Source: Acetobacter garciniae (GTDB lineage: Bacteria > Pseudomonadota > Alphaproteobacteria > Acetobacterales > Acetobacteraceae). Taken from it: a DNA stretch of 64,000 nt. The DNA lies in the NCBI RefSeq assembly GCF_017377735.1, contig NZ_JAFVMH010000011.1, forward strand, positions 20,768 through 84,767, in the 5' to 3' direction. Positions 43,823 through 53,453 of this stretch are shown here, one piece after another (the first letter of the stretch is position 1; the number at the start of each line of letters is the position of its first letter). Both the position numbers and the translations under genes were made by a program. The notes beneath the pieces were generated by a model that ran no database searches, was not told where the DNA came from, and was given only the letters and a program-made list of their open reading frames with translations.

Positions 43823-46800
43823 ATGGTGTCCCATAAGGCCAACACGAACAGGGTACATGGTTGGAGCGTGGTAGTATGCCGCGCCCATTTTGCCATGTGC
43901 GTTGGCCTGATCTGGGCAACGTCTGCCTATGGCCAGACACTGCCCGCCCCCACCACGTTGCCCCAGGGCGGGGAGGCCGTGGGCGGTTCGGCCTCTATCG
44001 GTGCGCCGGTCGTTACAGGTTCGACCGCGACATTGACGGTCAACCAGACAGCCCCCAATGCGATCGTCAACTGGTCCAGCTTCGATGTAGGCGCAAAGGC
44101 AAGTGTCAATTTCGTCCAGCCGAGTTCGACTGCGATGATCCTCAATCGTGTCACCGGGGACAAAACATCCAATATCGCGGGGTCGATTTCGGCGAATGGT
44201 GTTTTCATACTCGAAAACCCGTCGGGCGCCATTTTGTACAATGGTGCCAATATCAGCGCGCAAAGCGTGATCATAACCCCATCGCATATCGACGATACCG
44301 ATTTCGAAAACGGGGTTCTGTCATTCAGCAGCCCGACCGGCTCCTCCATCGCGTCTCCGGCGATTACCATCGACCAGGGGGCCACCATCAGCGCCGGACA
44401 GGCCGGGCTGGTTGGCCTGGTCGCACCCCAGGTTTCAAATGCGGGTACCCTTACCGCAAACCTCGGTACGATCGTTCTGGCCGGGGGTGTCACAGCCTTT
44501 ACGCTCGACCTGTACGGGGACGGGCTGGTCAATTTCGACATTACGGACAAGATCGGTGCGGGCGCCGTTTCCAAGGATACGGTTCTCGTCACCAACAGCA
44601 GCACGGGCAAATTGTCCGCCCCGGGCGGCAGAGTGCAGTTGACCGCCCAGGCCGCAGACGGGGTGGTCAGCACATTGGTCAATGCCGGCGGTCAGGTCGA
44701 TGCCGGTGCGAATGGTACTATTTCAATCCAGGGGATCGGCGGCAATATCACCATTGCCGGGGACCTTCTCTCCAAGGGAACGGATACCCAGTCCGGTGGA
44801 GCCGTCAGCGTCGATGCCCAGGACGGTGCCGTCGTGACACAGGCGTCCAGCACCATCGATACAAGCGGTGGTGCGCAAAGTGGCAATGTCTCCATCCAGG
44901 CGCAGCAATCCAGCCAGTTGGCGGGCACGATCACCACACCGGGCAATGTTACGATTACCACACCCGTACAGGCCCCGGTCACCCAGACGGGAACGATCAA
45001 TGCGGGTGCTGTCGATTTTGCGGGCCCGGCGCAGATCGCCAGCACGGGAAGCGTGAACGCGGATTCGGTTGAATTCGACATGTCCACCCAGCTTGCGGGC
45101 ACGATCAATGCGCCGTACGTGGGTATTGCCCCCGATGCTGCGCTTTCCCTTTCCGGTAACGGGCGGCTCGACAGTGCCGCTACGCTGGATGATGACGGCA
45201 CGTTCGATATTTCCGGTGCTACGGGCAGTGTATCCATCGGCGCGTTGTACGGGGGTGGCATTGTGGCGCTGGGAAGCAACAATCTTACACTGACCCAGGC
45301 CAGCGGCGGCACGGATGATGTTTCCGATGGCAGCGCCTTTATAGGCAACATCACGGATGGCGGGATCGCGGGCGGGGTCGGTGGCAGCCTGACCGTGCAG
45401 AGCGGCGGCCTGATGCTTTTCGGCGACAATAGCTATACGGGCCCCACCATAATCGACAATGGTGCGACGTTAGCGCTCATTGATGGAAGTATTGCCAGTT
45501 CCAGCTCTGTTGTCGATAACGGCACGTTCGATATTTCATCGTCCTGGGCGCCCCAGATTACATCGCTGTCCGGCAATGGCACGGTGCTGCTGGGCGATCA
45601 GGGGCTTACGATTACCAATGCCTCGGGCACATTCGGCGGTACTCTCACCCCCGGTCCCTATTCGGAAGGAGATGGCGGCCTGACCCTGACCGGCGGCACC
45701 CAGATCCTGACCGGCGAGAACAGCTATACCGGCACAACCACCGTGGCGTCGGGTGCCACCCTCCAGCTTGGCGATGGCGGGCAGGGTGGGTCGGTGGCCA
45801 CGGATATCGTCAATGACGGCACGTTAGTTCTCGATCACAACACAGACACCGTGCTGGGGGCGACCGCGATCACCGGCACGGGACAGTTGCAGATCGAAGG
45901 CGGGGGCACGGTAAGCCAGGCTGCGGGCACCGGCGTTTCGCAATCCCTTGTCTCGACGGGCGATACGGCTTTCAACGGCAGTATCGTGCTGGATGGGGAC
46001 AATACGATCCCCGCACTGGGCCGTATGCTGGCCACGGGTGCCATCACGGTACGCACCAATGGCGCGCTGGATCTTACAGGGCTTGTCAGCACACCGGGCA
46101 CGGTGACGCTGCGGAACAACGGCACGTTGCTCGAAAGCGCAAACGGCGCGATCAACGCCGCTGTTCTGACGACCGGCACGGATTTCGTGGCGGGCGACAC
46201 AACGCTGAGCGGGGCGAACGAGATCGGTACGCTGGGGCGGTTTGTCGTCCAGGACGGAACATTCGTGCTGAACAACGCCACAGCACTTACGCTGGAAGGA
46301 CCGCTGGCGGCCCATGCGGTTGACGTAACAGCCGTTGGGGGAATGACCCTGGCCGGGGGCGGAAGCCTGTTCCTTTCCCCCCGTTCCGCGGCCGATGCCA
46401 GCACGCTGACACTTAACGGCAATGCCGCCACGCTGCTACAGGCAGGCAATTTCTACATCAATGACGGTCCCCTGCAGTCCGCCTATGCCAATGCGCCCGC
46501 GATGGTGACATTTGCCGTGCCGGGAACGGGCAGCGTGGTCCTGGGCGGTGCGGACCGGCAACTGGTTGCCGCCACGACCGATCTGGTCCTGCGGCTGGGC
46601 AACCAGGTCAGGCTTGCGGGCAATGTCGATCTGCTCTCGCTCACCCTGTATGGCGGTGCCACGGCCGATCTGGAAGGAACACTGGACGGTGTCACGGGCA
46701 CGCAGGCTGCCAGCAAGGCGCGTGCCTATTCTTCGGATACGACGCGCGATCTTTTCAATGGCTGCGCATTCGGTGTCACGGACTGTACGCCCGTATCGAA

Positions 46801-47035
46801 CGCTTCGCCGGTCACGGCCAATGCGCCGGTCATTATCAACCCGCTCTCCGGTTATGACTTCCATGAGGGTGGCAGCGGAAACAGTGCGGGAACAAGCCAG
46901 CTTGCGGTCAAGGGAAGCCAGCCGAAGGACGCGCTGGGCAGCGATCCGCTTTTCAGTTACAGCCCCCGTTCGGGGCGTAAGCACAAGACCGATGGCAGCG
47001 TATATCTGCCGGGTGTCGCCGGGCAGGATTATTGA
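43823..47035 (+). CDS. TpsA-type exoprotein with filamentous-haemagglutinin N-terminal domain
   Basis: Secreted protein of 1070 aa. After a signal peptide (to about residue 37, ATSAYG) comes the TPS secretion domain (about 40-260) with NAIVNWSSFDVGAKASVNF, SAMILNRVTG-like sequence and NGVFILENPSGAIL, equivalent to the NPNG/NPNL region recognised by TpsB POTRAs. The rest is a long beta-helix of Gly/Thr/Asn-rich repeats, including two autotransporter-like units (GDNSYTGPTIIDNGATLAL; GENSYTGTTTVASGATLQL). It has no terminal toxin or Hint domain, so an adhesin or surface fibre is more likely than a contact-dependent toxin. ATG 43823 has GGAG in front and is preferred to TTG 43793. The stop overlaps the CHAT gene start. 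Confidence 0.87.
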   Translation: MVSHKANTNRVHGWSVVVCRAHFAMCVGLIWATSAYGQTLPAPTTLPQGGEAVGGSASIGAPVVTGSTATLTVNQTAPNAIVNWSSFDVGAKASVNFVQPSSTAMILNRVTGDKTSNIAGSISANGVFILENPSGAILYNGANISAQSVIITPSHIDDTDFENGVLSFSSPTGSSIASPAITIDQGATISAGQAGLVGLVAPQVSNAGTLTANLGTIVLAGGVTAFTLDLYGDGLVNFDITDKIGAGAVSKDTVLVTNSSTGKLSAPGGRVQLTAQAADGVVSTLVNAGGQVDAGANGTISIQGIGGNITIAGDLLSKGTDTQSGGAVSVDAQDGAVVTQASSTIDTSGGAQSGNVSIQAQQSSQLAGTITTPGNVTITTPVQAPVTQTGTINAGAVDFAGPAQIASTGSVNADSVEFDMSTQLAGTINAPYVGIAPDAALSLSGNGRLDSAATLDDDGTFDISGATGSVSIGALYGGGIVALGSNNLTLTQASGGTDDVSDGSAFIGNITDGGIAGGVGGSLTVQSGGLMLFGDNSYTGPTIIDNGATLALIDGSIASSSSVVDNGTFDISSSWAPQITSLSGNGTVLLGDQGLTITNASGTFGGTLTPGPYSEGDGGLTLTGGTQILTGENSYTGTTTVASGATLQLGDGGQGGSVATDIVNDGTLVLDHNTDTVLGATAITGTGQLQIEGGGTVSQAAGTGVSQSLVSTGDTAFNGSIVLDGDNTIPALGRMLATGAITVRTNGALDLTGLVSTPGTVTLRNNGTLLESANGAINAAVLTTGTDFVAGDTTLSGANEIGTLGRFVVQDGTFVLNNATALTLEGPLAAHAVDVTAVGGMTLAGGGSLFLSPRSAADASTLTLNGNAATLLQAGNFYINDGPLQSAYANAPAMVTFAVPGTGSVVLGGADRQLVAATTDLVLRLGNQVRLAGNVDLLSLTLYGGATADLEGTLDGVTGTQAASKARAYSSDTTRDLFNGCAFGVTDCTPVSNASPVTANAPVIINPLSGYDFHEGGSGNSAGTSQLAVKGSQPKDALGSDPLFSYSPRSGRKHKTDGSVYLPGVAGQDY

Positions 47036-50000
47036 TCTTGCAACGGTTTCCCTCTCATCCCGCGACCACCGCCTGCTGGCCTTATCCCGGGGCGGCCAGC
47101 AAGCGGCTGGCCTGCCAGCTTATCCAGCTTGTACTATGCGTGCTGCTGGGGCTTGTCGTATCCGGCTGCACGCGCCTGCCACCCTCCGCCTATGACACGG
47201 CCTCCATGGAAGATGTGGATGTGCACATGCTGCCTGTCGGGCAGGACAGTGCGGGTGCGTCCTGTACGGTCCAGGCGCGCGGCGCCCTGCGTGACCTGTA
47301 TTGCGGGGACTGGGACCAGCCCAGCGGCCATATCCAGGTCCAGCCCCTGCGCAAGGACGAGACATCAAGCCCCGAAGACGCGCTGCTGAACGCACTGGCC
47401 ACCACCAGCCGCTGGCGGGCGGAACTGGATACGACTTATGCATGCGACACGCCCCGGTCTGTGCGCCTTCAGGGCGATCGGGGCATGCGGCTTATAACCT
47501 GTCGGCAGCGGCAGGCGGGCTGGCCCTATGTAGGCGTGGTGCAGGTCCACGGTGGCAAGGCCTATTTCGGTGCGGGCGTGCAGTCGGCCCTGCCTGCCAT
47601 GCTCAGGGCGATCGATATCGTGGATGGCAGGTCCACTGCCCGGGACGCACCGACCGCACCCGATGGCGCCATGAACAGCCGTCTGGCGGGCCTGCTTGCC
47701 GCCCATGCGTTCAGTACTGGCGATATTCGCGAATACGCCCGGCTGATGGCCGTGGGGGCGCATGCCAACCAGGCAGAGGATTTTCCCGCAGCCATCGTGG
47801 CCTATCGCGCCGCACTGGCCTTGCAGCAAAAACAACTGGGGGCGGATAGCCCGGGCACGATCGGCGCGATATTGGCACTCGCGCTCAATCTGTCCAACGA
47901 GGGAGCCTATGCCGAGGCACAGGCACAGTTTACAGCGGCCGAACGGCTGATGCCCCACAGCGACGATCCGACAGCACCTGCAACGCTGCTCTATGATCAG
48001 GCGCTCGATCAGCTCAACCAGGGCGCGCCGCGTGCCGCCATACCCAGGCTGCGTGACGCCCTGGCACGTTACGAAAGCCTGTTGCCACCCGGATTGCTGG
48101 ATACCACGGCGGGCGATGCGCTATCGCCCTTCGCACAGACCGACGGTGCTACTTTACTGGGGGCGCAGCTCAGCCTGAGCGACCCGCTGACGCAAACGGC
48201 CACCCTGGGCGCTATCGAGGTCTGGCGGCATCTCGCACTTGCCCTGTACCAGACCGGCGATACGCAAGGCAGCGATGCCGCGATTGCCCGCGCCGACATG
48301 ATTGCCGAACGTTCGGATGCATCGTCATCGACCATGGCGGCCCGGCTGCACCGCACCTGGGCCGCCTTGGCCACGGCGCGCAACCGTCACAGTTTTGCAG
48401 CGCGCGAACTCGACAAGGCCCTGCACAGCTTCGATGCGGGCATGCCCGATTCACGTCCCACGGCGGAAACCATCTTGCTGCATGCGGCGGCACTTTTCGC
48501 AAGCGGGCGGCAGGCTGAAGCCCTGAACGGGTGCCGCCGGGGCATGGCCCTGCTGCGCGCCCTGCGCCGGGGCGGCTCGGCCCGTCTTATCGGCCCCTGC
48601 CTGGATATCTATGCCGCCGCAGCCGAACACGACCCGGCAGGGCGCGACGCCCTCCGTACCGAAATGTTCGAGGCGGCGGAGTGGATCCAGGGCAGCGTGA
48701 CCGCCCGCCAGATCGCCCTGGCGGCGGCGCGCCTGGCATCCTCATCGGGCGATCCGAAACTGGCGGGGGCGATCCGCGCGCAGCAGGATGCGCAGCAGAC
48801 ACTCGAAACCCTGTACCAAAGGCGCGACCAGCTTGCCGAACTGGCACGCCAGGGGGACCACAACGCCGATCTGGCCAAAGTGGACAAGGATATCGCCACG
48901 ACAACGGCTACCTTGCAGCAGGCCGCCATGGCCGAGCAGGCACTGGTTCCAAATTACGGGCAGCTTGTGCAGCAGGCGGTCCCGGCCAGCAGCGTGCTTG
49001 AACGTCTCCGCCCCGATGAAGCTTTTTTCGGTGTGACTAGCACGCCCAGCCATACATGGCTGTTTCTGCTCCATGCCGGCCATGTCACGGTGGCCCAAAG
49101 CGGGCTGACCGAGAGCGACATGGCCGGCCTGGTCCGCAAGGTGCGTGATTCCATCACCCCGGGCCAGGACGGCCTGCCGCCCTTTGCCATGGACCAGGCC
49201 GCCGCGATCTACGATGCGACATTGGGCAAGGTTGCGCATGCGATGGGCGATGTCAGGGAACTTGTCGTCGCACCTTCGGGCGCGTTGCTTGCCCTGCCAT
49301 TCGCACTTCTGCCCACGGGTCCGGCCAATGCCGCCGATCTGGCGCACGCTCCGTGGCTTGTTCGCAAGGTCAGCCTGGCCTCTGTGCCAACGGCAGGGAA
49401 TTTCGTCGCCCTGCGCAAGGCGGCGGGAACGTCCGCCGCACGCCGTCCGTGGTTCGGGCTGGGGGATTTCCGGCCAGCCAGCCTGTCGCAGGCCAGCGCT
49501 ACTTTTTCAGGTGCGGGGTGCCGTGCCAGTGCGCAGGCTTTTGCCGGGTTGCCGACCTTGCCCTATGCGCGGCTGGAACTTCAGGCGGCGGCGGCCATTT
49601 TTGGGGCCGGTCCTCAGGACCAGTTGCTGGCCGGTCGTTATACCGCGCCCAATGTCCGCCAGGCCGCGCTGACCGATTACCGGATCGTGCATTTCGCCAC
49701 CCATGCCCTGCTGCCGACCGACCTGCCTTGCCTGACCGAGCCGGTCATTGTGGCCTCGACCCCGCCCACAGCCCCCGATCTGAAGGACGCGCTGCTGGAT
49801 GCCGATATCGTCAGCACCCTGCACCTCGATGCGGATCTGGCCCTGCTTTCGGCCTGCAACACCCAAGGGGGCGCCCAGGGGGGCGAAGCCCTGTCGGCAC
49901 TGGCCCGGAGCTTCTTTTACGCGGGGGCCCGTGCCGTCATGGTGACGCAATGGTCGGTCAGCGACCAGGCATCGGCCTATCTGGTCGCGTCATCGCTGTC

Positions 50001-50187
50001 GCATATCCATGACGACCGTTCGGGCGGGGTGGCGGCCAGCCTGCGCGCGGCCCAGCTTGCGATGCTCAAAGACGCGGCGGCCGACACTGCGTCCCCCTTG
50101 AGCAATCCATTTTTCTGGGCTGCCTTTGTCGTGATCGGTGATGGAGGCAAGGCGCCCCCTTCCGAGATCACGCCCATGTCTTTATAG
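47032..50187 (+). CDS. CHAT-domain protease lipoprotein with TPR repeats
   Basis: Caspase-like (clan CD) protein of 1051 aa. A hydrophobic segment ends in the lipobox VSGC with Cys46, so the protein is probably anchored on the periplasmic face. A novel N-terminal part (about 50-200) precedes helical TPR-like repeats (about 220-680; DFPAAIVAYRAALALQQKQLG, GAYAEAQAQFTAAERL). The C-terminal CHAT domain (about 700-1045) has the catalytic pair His891 (VHFATHAL) and Cys942 (LLSACNTQGG), and ends in NPFFWAAFVVIGDG. CHAT proteins occur as separin-like proteases, some activated by partner binding. It overlaps tpsA by four bases and precedes the kinase gene by seven. Target unknown. Confidence 0.88.
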   Translation: MILQRFPSHPATTACWPYPGAASKRLACQLIQLVLCVLLGLVVSGCTRLPPSAYDTASMEDVDVHMLPVGQDSAGASCTVQARGALRDLYCGDWDQPSGHIQVQPLRKDETSSPEDALLNALATTSRWRAELDTTYACDTPRSVRLQGDRGMRLITCRQRQAGWPYVGVVQVHGGKAYFGAGVQSALPAMLRAIDIVDGRSTARDAPTAPDGAMNSRLAGLLAAHAFSTGDIREYARLMAVGAHANQAEDFPAAIVAYRAALALQQKQLGADSPGTIGAILALALNLSNEGAYAEAQAQFTAAERLMPHSDDPTAPATLLYDQALDQLNQGAPRAAIPRLRDALARYESLLPPGLLDTTAGDALSPFAQTDGATLLGAQLSLSDPLTQTATLGAIEVWRHLALALYQTGDTQGSDAAIARADMIAERSDASSSTMAARLHRTWAALATARNRHSFAARELDKALHSFDAGMPDSRPTAETILLHAAALFASGRQAEALNGCRRGMALLRALRRGGSARLIGPCLDIYAAAAEHDPAGRDALRTEMFEAAEWIQGSVTARQIALAAARLASSSGDPKLAGAIRAQQDAQQTLETLYQRRDQLAELARQGDHNADLAKVDKDIATTTATLQQAAMAEQALVPNYGQLVQQAVPASSVLERLRPDEAFFGVTSTPSHTWLFLLHAGHVTVAQSGLTESDMAGLVRKVRDSITPGQDGLPPFAMDQAAAIYDATLGKVAHAMGDVRELVVAPSGALLALPFALLPTGPANAADLAHAPWLVRKVSLASVPTAGNFVALRKAAGTSAARRPWFGLGDFRPASLSQASATFSGAGCRASAQAFAGLPTLPYARLELQAAAAIFGAGPQDQLLAGRYTAPNVRQAALTDYRIVHFATHALLPTDLPCLTEPVIVASTPPTAPDLKDALLDADIVSTLHLDADLALLSACNTQGGAQGGEALSALARSFFYAGARAVMVTQWSVSDQASAYLVASSLSHIHDDRSGGVAASLRAAQLAMLKDAAADTASPLSNPFFWAAFVVIGDGGKAPPSEITPMSL

Positions 50188-50194
50188 GATTCCC

Positions 50195-52066
50195 ATGAGC
50201 GATATGCTGGGAAAATATGAACTTCGCCGTGTCCTGGGCAAAGGTGCCATGGGCACCGTGTATGAAGGATACGATCCTGTCATAGACCGGACCGTTGCGA
50301 TCAAGACGGTGCGCCTTGTCGGTGCCGACAGCGAAGATGCACAGGCACTGGAGGAACTGGAACGTTTCCGGCGTGAAGCCAAGGCCGCGGGGCGCTTGCA
50401 GCATCCCAACATTGTCGGGGTCTTCGATTATGGGGAAACCGACGATATCGCCTATATCGTCATGGAATATGTGGACGGCACCACGCTCAAGCAGGTGCTG
50501 GACAACGGCGAACGCTACGGCGTCGATGAGGTGGTGCGCCTGATGGACGCGCTACTGGCCGGCTTGCAGTTCAGCCATGACAGGGGGGTGGTGCACCGCG
50601 ACATCAAGCCCGCCAATGTCATGCTGACCGCAGCAGGTGCAATCAAGATTGCCGATTTCGGCATCGCGCGGATCGAAAGCAGTTCGTTCACCCAGGCCGG
50701 AACAATTCTGGGCACACCGGCCTATATGTCGCCCGAGCAGTTCATGGGCCAGCGGGTGGATGCGCGAACGGACATCTATTCGACCGGCGTCATGCTTTAC
50801 CAGATCCTGACGGGGGACAAGCCGTTCGATGGTGGTCTAACCGCCATCATGCACAAGGTCCTGAATTCGGAACCCCTGCCGCCATCGGCCCTTTCGGTAG
50901 CGGTCACACCGGCCCTGGACCATGTGGTCCTGACCGCAATGGCGAAACAGCCCGAAAAACGCTATGCCTCGGCCAGCGCCTTTGCCGCAGCGCTCCGCAA
51001 CGCCCTGCACGCCGAACCGTCCACTGGCGCGGATCAGGACAGATCAGGGCGGGGCAAGAGCGGGCCGGATGATGACGACGGCACCCTTGTGGTCCAGTCC
51101 GCGCGAGTACCCACATCTCCACTACCCGCCACGGCACCCGGTCCGGGGGCATGGCGGGCTGCTACGCCGCGTAAAAACCTGCCGCTGGCTGGCATTGCCG
51201 TGGGTGGCCTGCTTGTCGTGGCAGCCCTGGGTGGGGGAGGGTATTTTCTTTTCGGTTCCGGCCATGGCGATCAACCAGCCATGACATCCGCAGCGCAGGC
51301 GGGCCCCGCCGAAGGGGCACCTGCACCGGCCATGCCCCCGGCCCCACAGCAGGCGCAGGCTCCCGGGGCACAGGCTTCCGCCGCACCGGACCCGCTGCGC
51401 ATTGCGGCCGCTGTCGGTACGCTGCCATGCAGTTTCCTGACCACCGGTCGGGACGGCGAGCAGGTGAGCCTGTCGGGATATATCGGCGCGGGAGCTCCCA
51501 GGGTCGCTCTGGATACGGCAATGGCAAAGCTGCCCGGCTCGGCGGCGCAAATCCGCAATACGGTGCGCACGGTCGATGGTCCCTATTGCCCGATTTTCGA
51601 TGCCCTGCGCCCTTATCATGGCGTAACATCCGGCGGCAGCGGCCTGGCGATGGTATTGTCCGGCGGCGACCGCCCCCTGCATGATGGCGACCCCATTTCC
51701 ATTGCCGTCAAGCTACCGGCCTTTCCCGCGCATTTGTGGACGGTCTATTTCTCCAACGATGGCTCGGCAGTGCGGATATACCCCACATCGTCGGACGGGG
51801 CGCATGCTTTTGCCGCCAATGCGACAAAAACACTGGGCGATGGCACGCAGGGCGGGGCGCGTATGCAGGTTGGCGCGCCCTTTGGCACGGACCTGGCGGT
51901 CAGCCTGGCCTCATCCACGCCATTTCCGGCCGGGCGTATCCCCGCAGAAGGCAATGTCGCCTCCATGACGGCGGCCATGACCGAGCTTTTGTCAAAAGCC
52001 GTCGGTTCAGGCGGGCAGGTCGCCATGGAGCTTCACCCCGTTCTTACACGTCCTAAAGGTCAATGA
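50195..52066 (+). CDS. Transmembrane Ser/Thr protein kinase (PpkA-like) with DUF4384-like C-terminus
   Basis: Hanks-type kinase of 623 aa. The N-lobe has GKGAMGTVYEG (15-25) and Lys37; the catalytic loop HRDIKPAN (134-141) and DFG (154-156) are intact, with GTPAYMSPEQ after the activation loop. A low-complexity linker leads to one membrane segment (about 328-355) and a periplasmic domain whose later part (LHDGDPISIAVKLP, WTVYFSNDGSAVRIYP) resembles DUF4384. It is the only kinase in the locus and thus the likely partner of the FHA protein and PppA in T6SS control, yet it is encoded with the TPS/CHAT genes. A GATTCCC gap without a strong ribosome site suggests coupling to the CHAT gene. Confidence 0.9.
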   Translation: MSDMLGKYELRRVLGKGAMGTVYEGYDPVIDRTVAIKTVRLVGADSEDAQALEELERFRREAKAAGRLQHPNIVGVFDYGETDDIAYIVMEYVDGTTLKQVLDNGERYGVDEVVRLMDALLAGLQFSHDRGVVHRDIKPANVMLTAAGAIKIADFGIARIESSSFTQAGTILGTPAYMSPEQFMGQRVDARTDIYSTGVMLYQILTGDKPFDGGLTAIMHKVLNSEPLPPSALSVAVTPALDHVVLTAMAKQPEKRYASASAFAAALRNALHAEPSTGADQDRSGRGKSGPDDDDGTLVVQSARVPTSPLPATAPGPGAWRAATPRKNLPLAGIAVGGLLVVAALGGGGYFLFGSGHGDQPAMTSAAQAGPAEGAPAPAMPPAPQQAQAPGAQASAAPDPLRIAAAVGTLPCSFLTTGRDGEQVSLSGYIGAGAPRVALDTAMAKLPGSAAQIRNTVRTVDGPYCPIFDALRPYHGVTSGGSGLAMVLSGGDRPLHDGDPISIAVKLPAFPAHLWTVYFSNDGSAVRIYPTSSDGAHAFAANATKTLGDGTQGGARMQVGAPFGTDLAVSLASSTPFPAGRIPAEGNVASMTAAMTELLSKAVGSGGQVAMELHPVLTRPKGQ

Positions 52067-52078
52067 ATGTCCTGTCAT

Positions 52079-52144
52079 CCGCCCCATAAGGCGGCTCTGG
52101 CGCGGAACACCTGCATTCCGGCCTGAAAGGGCCCGTTAGGCCCT
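52079..52144. terminator. Two small hairpins between the kinase and PAAR genes
   Basis: CCGCC/GGCGG (52079-52094, loop CCATAA) and AGGGCC/GGCCCT (52128-52144, loop CGTTA) lie between the convergent stops. Neither has a T tract; they may slow or end transcription from both sides. Confidence 0.35.
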
Positions 52145-52433
52145 AGCCGATCAGCACCGTCGGGCATCCTATCATGATAACACCCCCATGCGATGTCTGG
52201 TCCCCCAGCCGGGCCGCTGGCAGGCCGTTGATGAACACCGTGGCCGAACCGGTAATGACCGTGGCCGGCGGGCCGACGCAGATTGCGGTATCCGACACGC
52301 GGGCGGCAGGCATGCCACCGATCAGCACATCGGGCGAACCGGTCAGGATCGGGCCGCCAACATGCGGAACCAGCCCGCTGACAGCCGGGCAGGCATGGAT
52401 ATCCGTAGTACGGGCAGCGGGTTTTGCGGCCAT
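52143..52433 (-). CDS. PAAR-domain T6SS spike tip
   Basis: A 96-residue PAAR protein, the sharp tip that caps VgrG. It begins MAAKPAARTTDIHACP and has the repeated GSPDVLIGGMPAARVSD and GSATVFINGLPAARLGD, with the zinc-site residues His13, Cys15, Cys52 and His81 in typical settings. There is no N- or C-terminal effector extension. It is the last gene of the tssA-to-PAAR block, 20 bases after the HExxH gene. Confidence 0.93.
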   Translation of the reverse strand: MAAKPAARTTDIHACPAVSGLVPHVGGPILTGSPDVLIGGMPAARVSDTAICVGPPATVITGSATVFINGLPAARLGDQTSHGGVIMIGCPTVLIG

Positions 52434-52453
52434 GTCGGTCAGGCTCCGTGGGG

Positions 52454-53443
52454 TTATGCAGGATCGCTCGCGCGTGTATCGGGGCAGGTCGATACCGATG
52501 CGGGGGGAAGCGGTTGGCTCGCCAGGTCGCGTAGCCAGAAATCGGGCATGCCGTTCAGAAAAGAGGCTCGCATCGCCTCCAGCCTTCTGTCGGACAGGCC
52601 CACGACCTGAGCGTTGAAAAAACGGCTATCGGGCGTAAAGGCGAGATAGGCCTGCATTTCATTGAACATCAGGGCCTCATCCGTCGTATCGTACCCCTGC
52701 TGGCCCAGAAAGGTGATGAAGGCCGCACGTTCAGGGGCAGGCAGGGCCTGCCAGAACTGCTCCGTATACACACGGTACGCGGGCACCGTGTAGAAGGCCC
52801 CATGGGCGATTTCGTGGCGCAGGGTTACGGCCCGCATCGTCGCATCCAATGTCTCGCCCGATGCGCTGAATGTAATCAATGCGCCAGTAGCGTCGGGCTG
52901 CAACCAGCCCATGCGCCCCAGCATCCTGTGCAGCCAGGTTTCCTGTGGGTTCAGGGGAACCGACTGGCGTGCGGCCTGGGTAAAGAAACGGCGCAGGTCC
53001 GCGGCCTGATAATCATGTCCGTAATAATAGGTCTGCTCGGTCGCACCGCTTTCGTGGATCGCCCTTACCAGGGCAGTGTCGTCCAGCACGCGATCACGGG
53101 GCAGGCCCGTTTTTTCCACGAAGGCTGCGACCCGGTTCAGCGTTTGCCCCTGCGCCAGAAGCGAGGAAAAATCGATCACCAGAATATCGTGATCCTGTGC
53201 CAGAAGCCCGACATGGGTCATGCACGCAGCACTGATGTCGATACCGGCTTCCGTTTGCACAGGCGGACGGTAGCGTGGTGGCGCCATGCCCCGCCACAGC
53301 GCCACACCGCCGCCTGCAAGGAGTGCGGCCGCCCCCAGCCCGGCCACGACAACACCGGGCCGGACACGCCGGGTCTTGGGCATTCCCCGCGCGGGAGCGG
53401 GGAAGATGACCGTATCGTCCTCGTTGCGCGAAGAATGCCGCAT
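52454..53443 (-). CDS. Membrane-anchored HExxH metallopeptidase-like protein of the T6SS locus
   Basis: Unrecognised 329-residue protein. A short cytoplasmic leader is followed by one membrane segment (about 30-50) and a large domain, presumably periplasmic. It holds HEIAH at 210-214, the zincin signature, and NEMQAYL with Glu262, spaced like the third zinc ligand of gluzincins. The surrounding helix (MRAVTLRHEIAHGAFYTVPA) looks like a true active-site helix. The gene is between the ompA-like gene and PAAR in the T6SS block. It could be an envelope-remodelling peptidase that opens a path for the apparatus, or an unusual effector. Family unknown to me. Confidence 0.7.
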   Translation of the reverse strand: MRHSSRNEDDTVIFPAPARGMPKTRRVRPGVVVAGLGAAALLAGGGVALWRGMAPPRYRPPVQTEAGIDISAACMTHVGLLAQDHDILVIDFSSLLAQGQTLNRVAAFVEKTGLPRDRVLDDTALVRAIHESGATEQTYYYGHDYQAADLRRFFTQAARQSVPLNPQETWLHRMLGRMGWLQPDATGALITFSASGETLDATMRAVTLRHEIAHGAFYTVPAYRVYTEQFWQALPAPERAAFITFLGQQGYDTTDEALMFNEMQAYLAFTPDSRFFNAQVVGLSDRRLEAMRASFLNGMPDFWLRDLASQPLPPASVSTCPDTRASDPA

Positions 53444-53453
53444 GGCCCGACCG

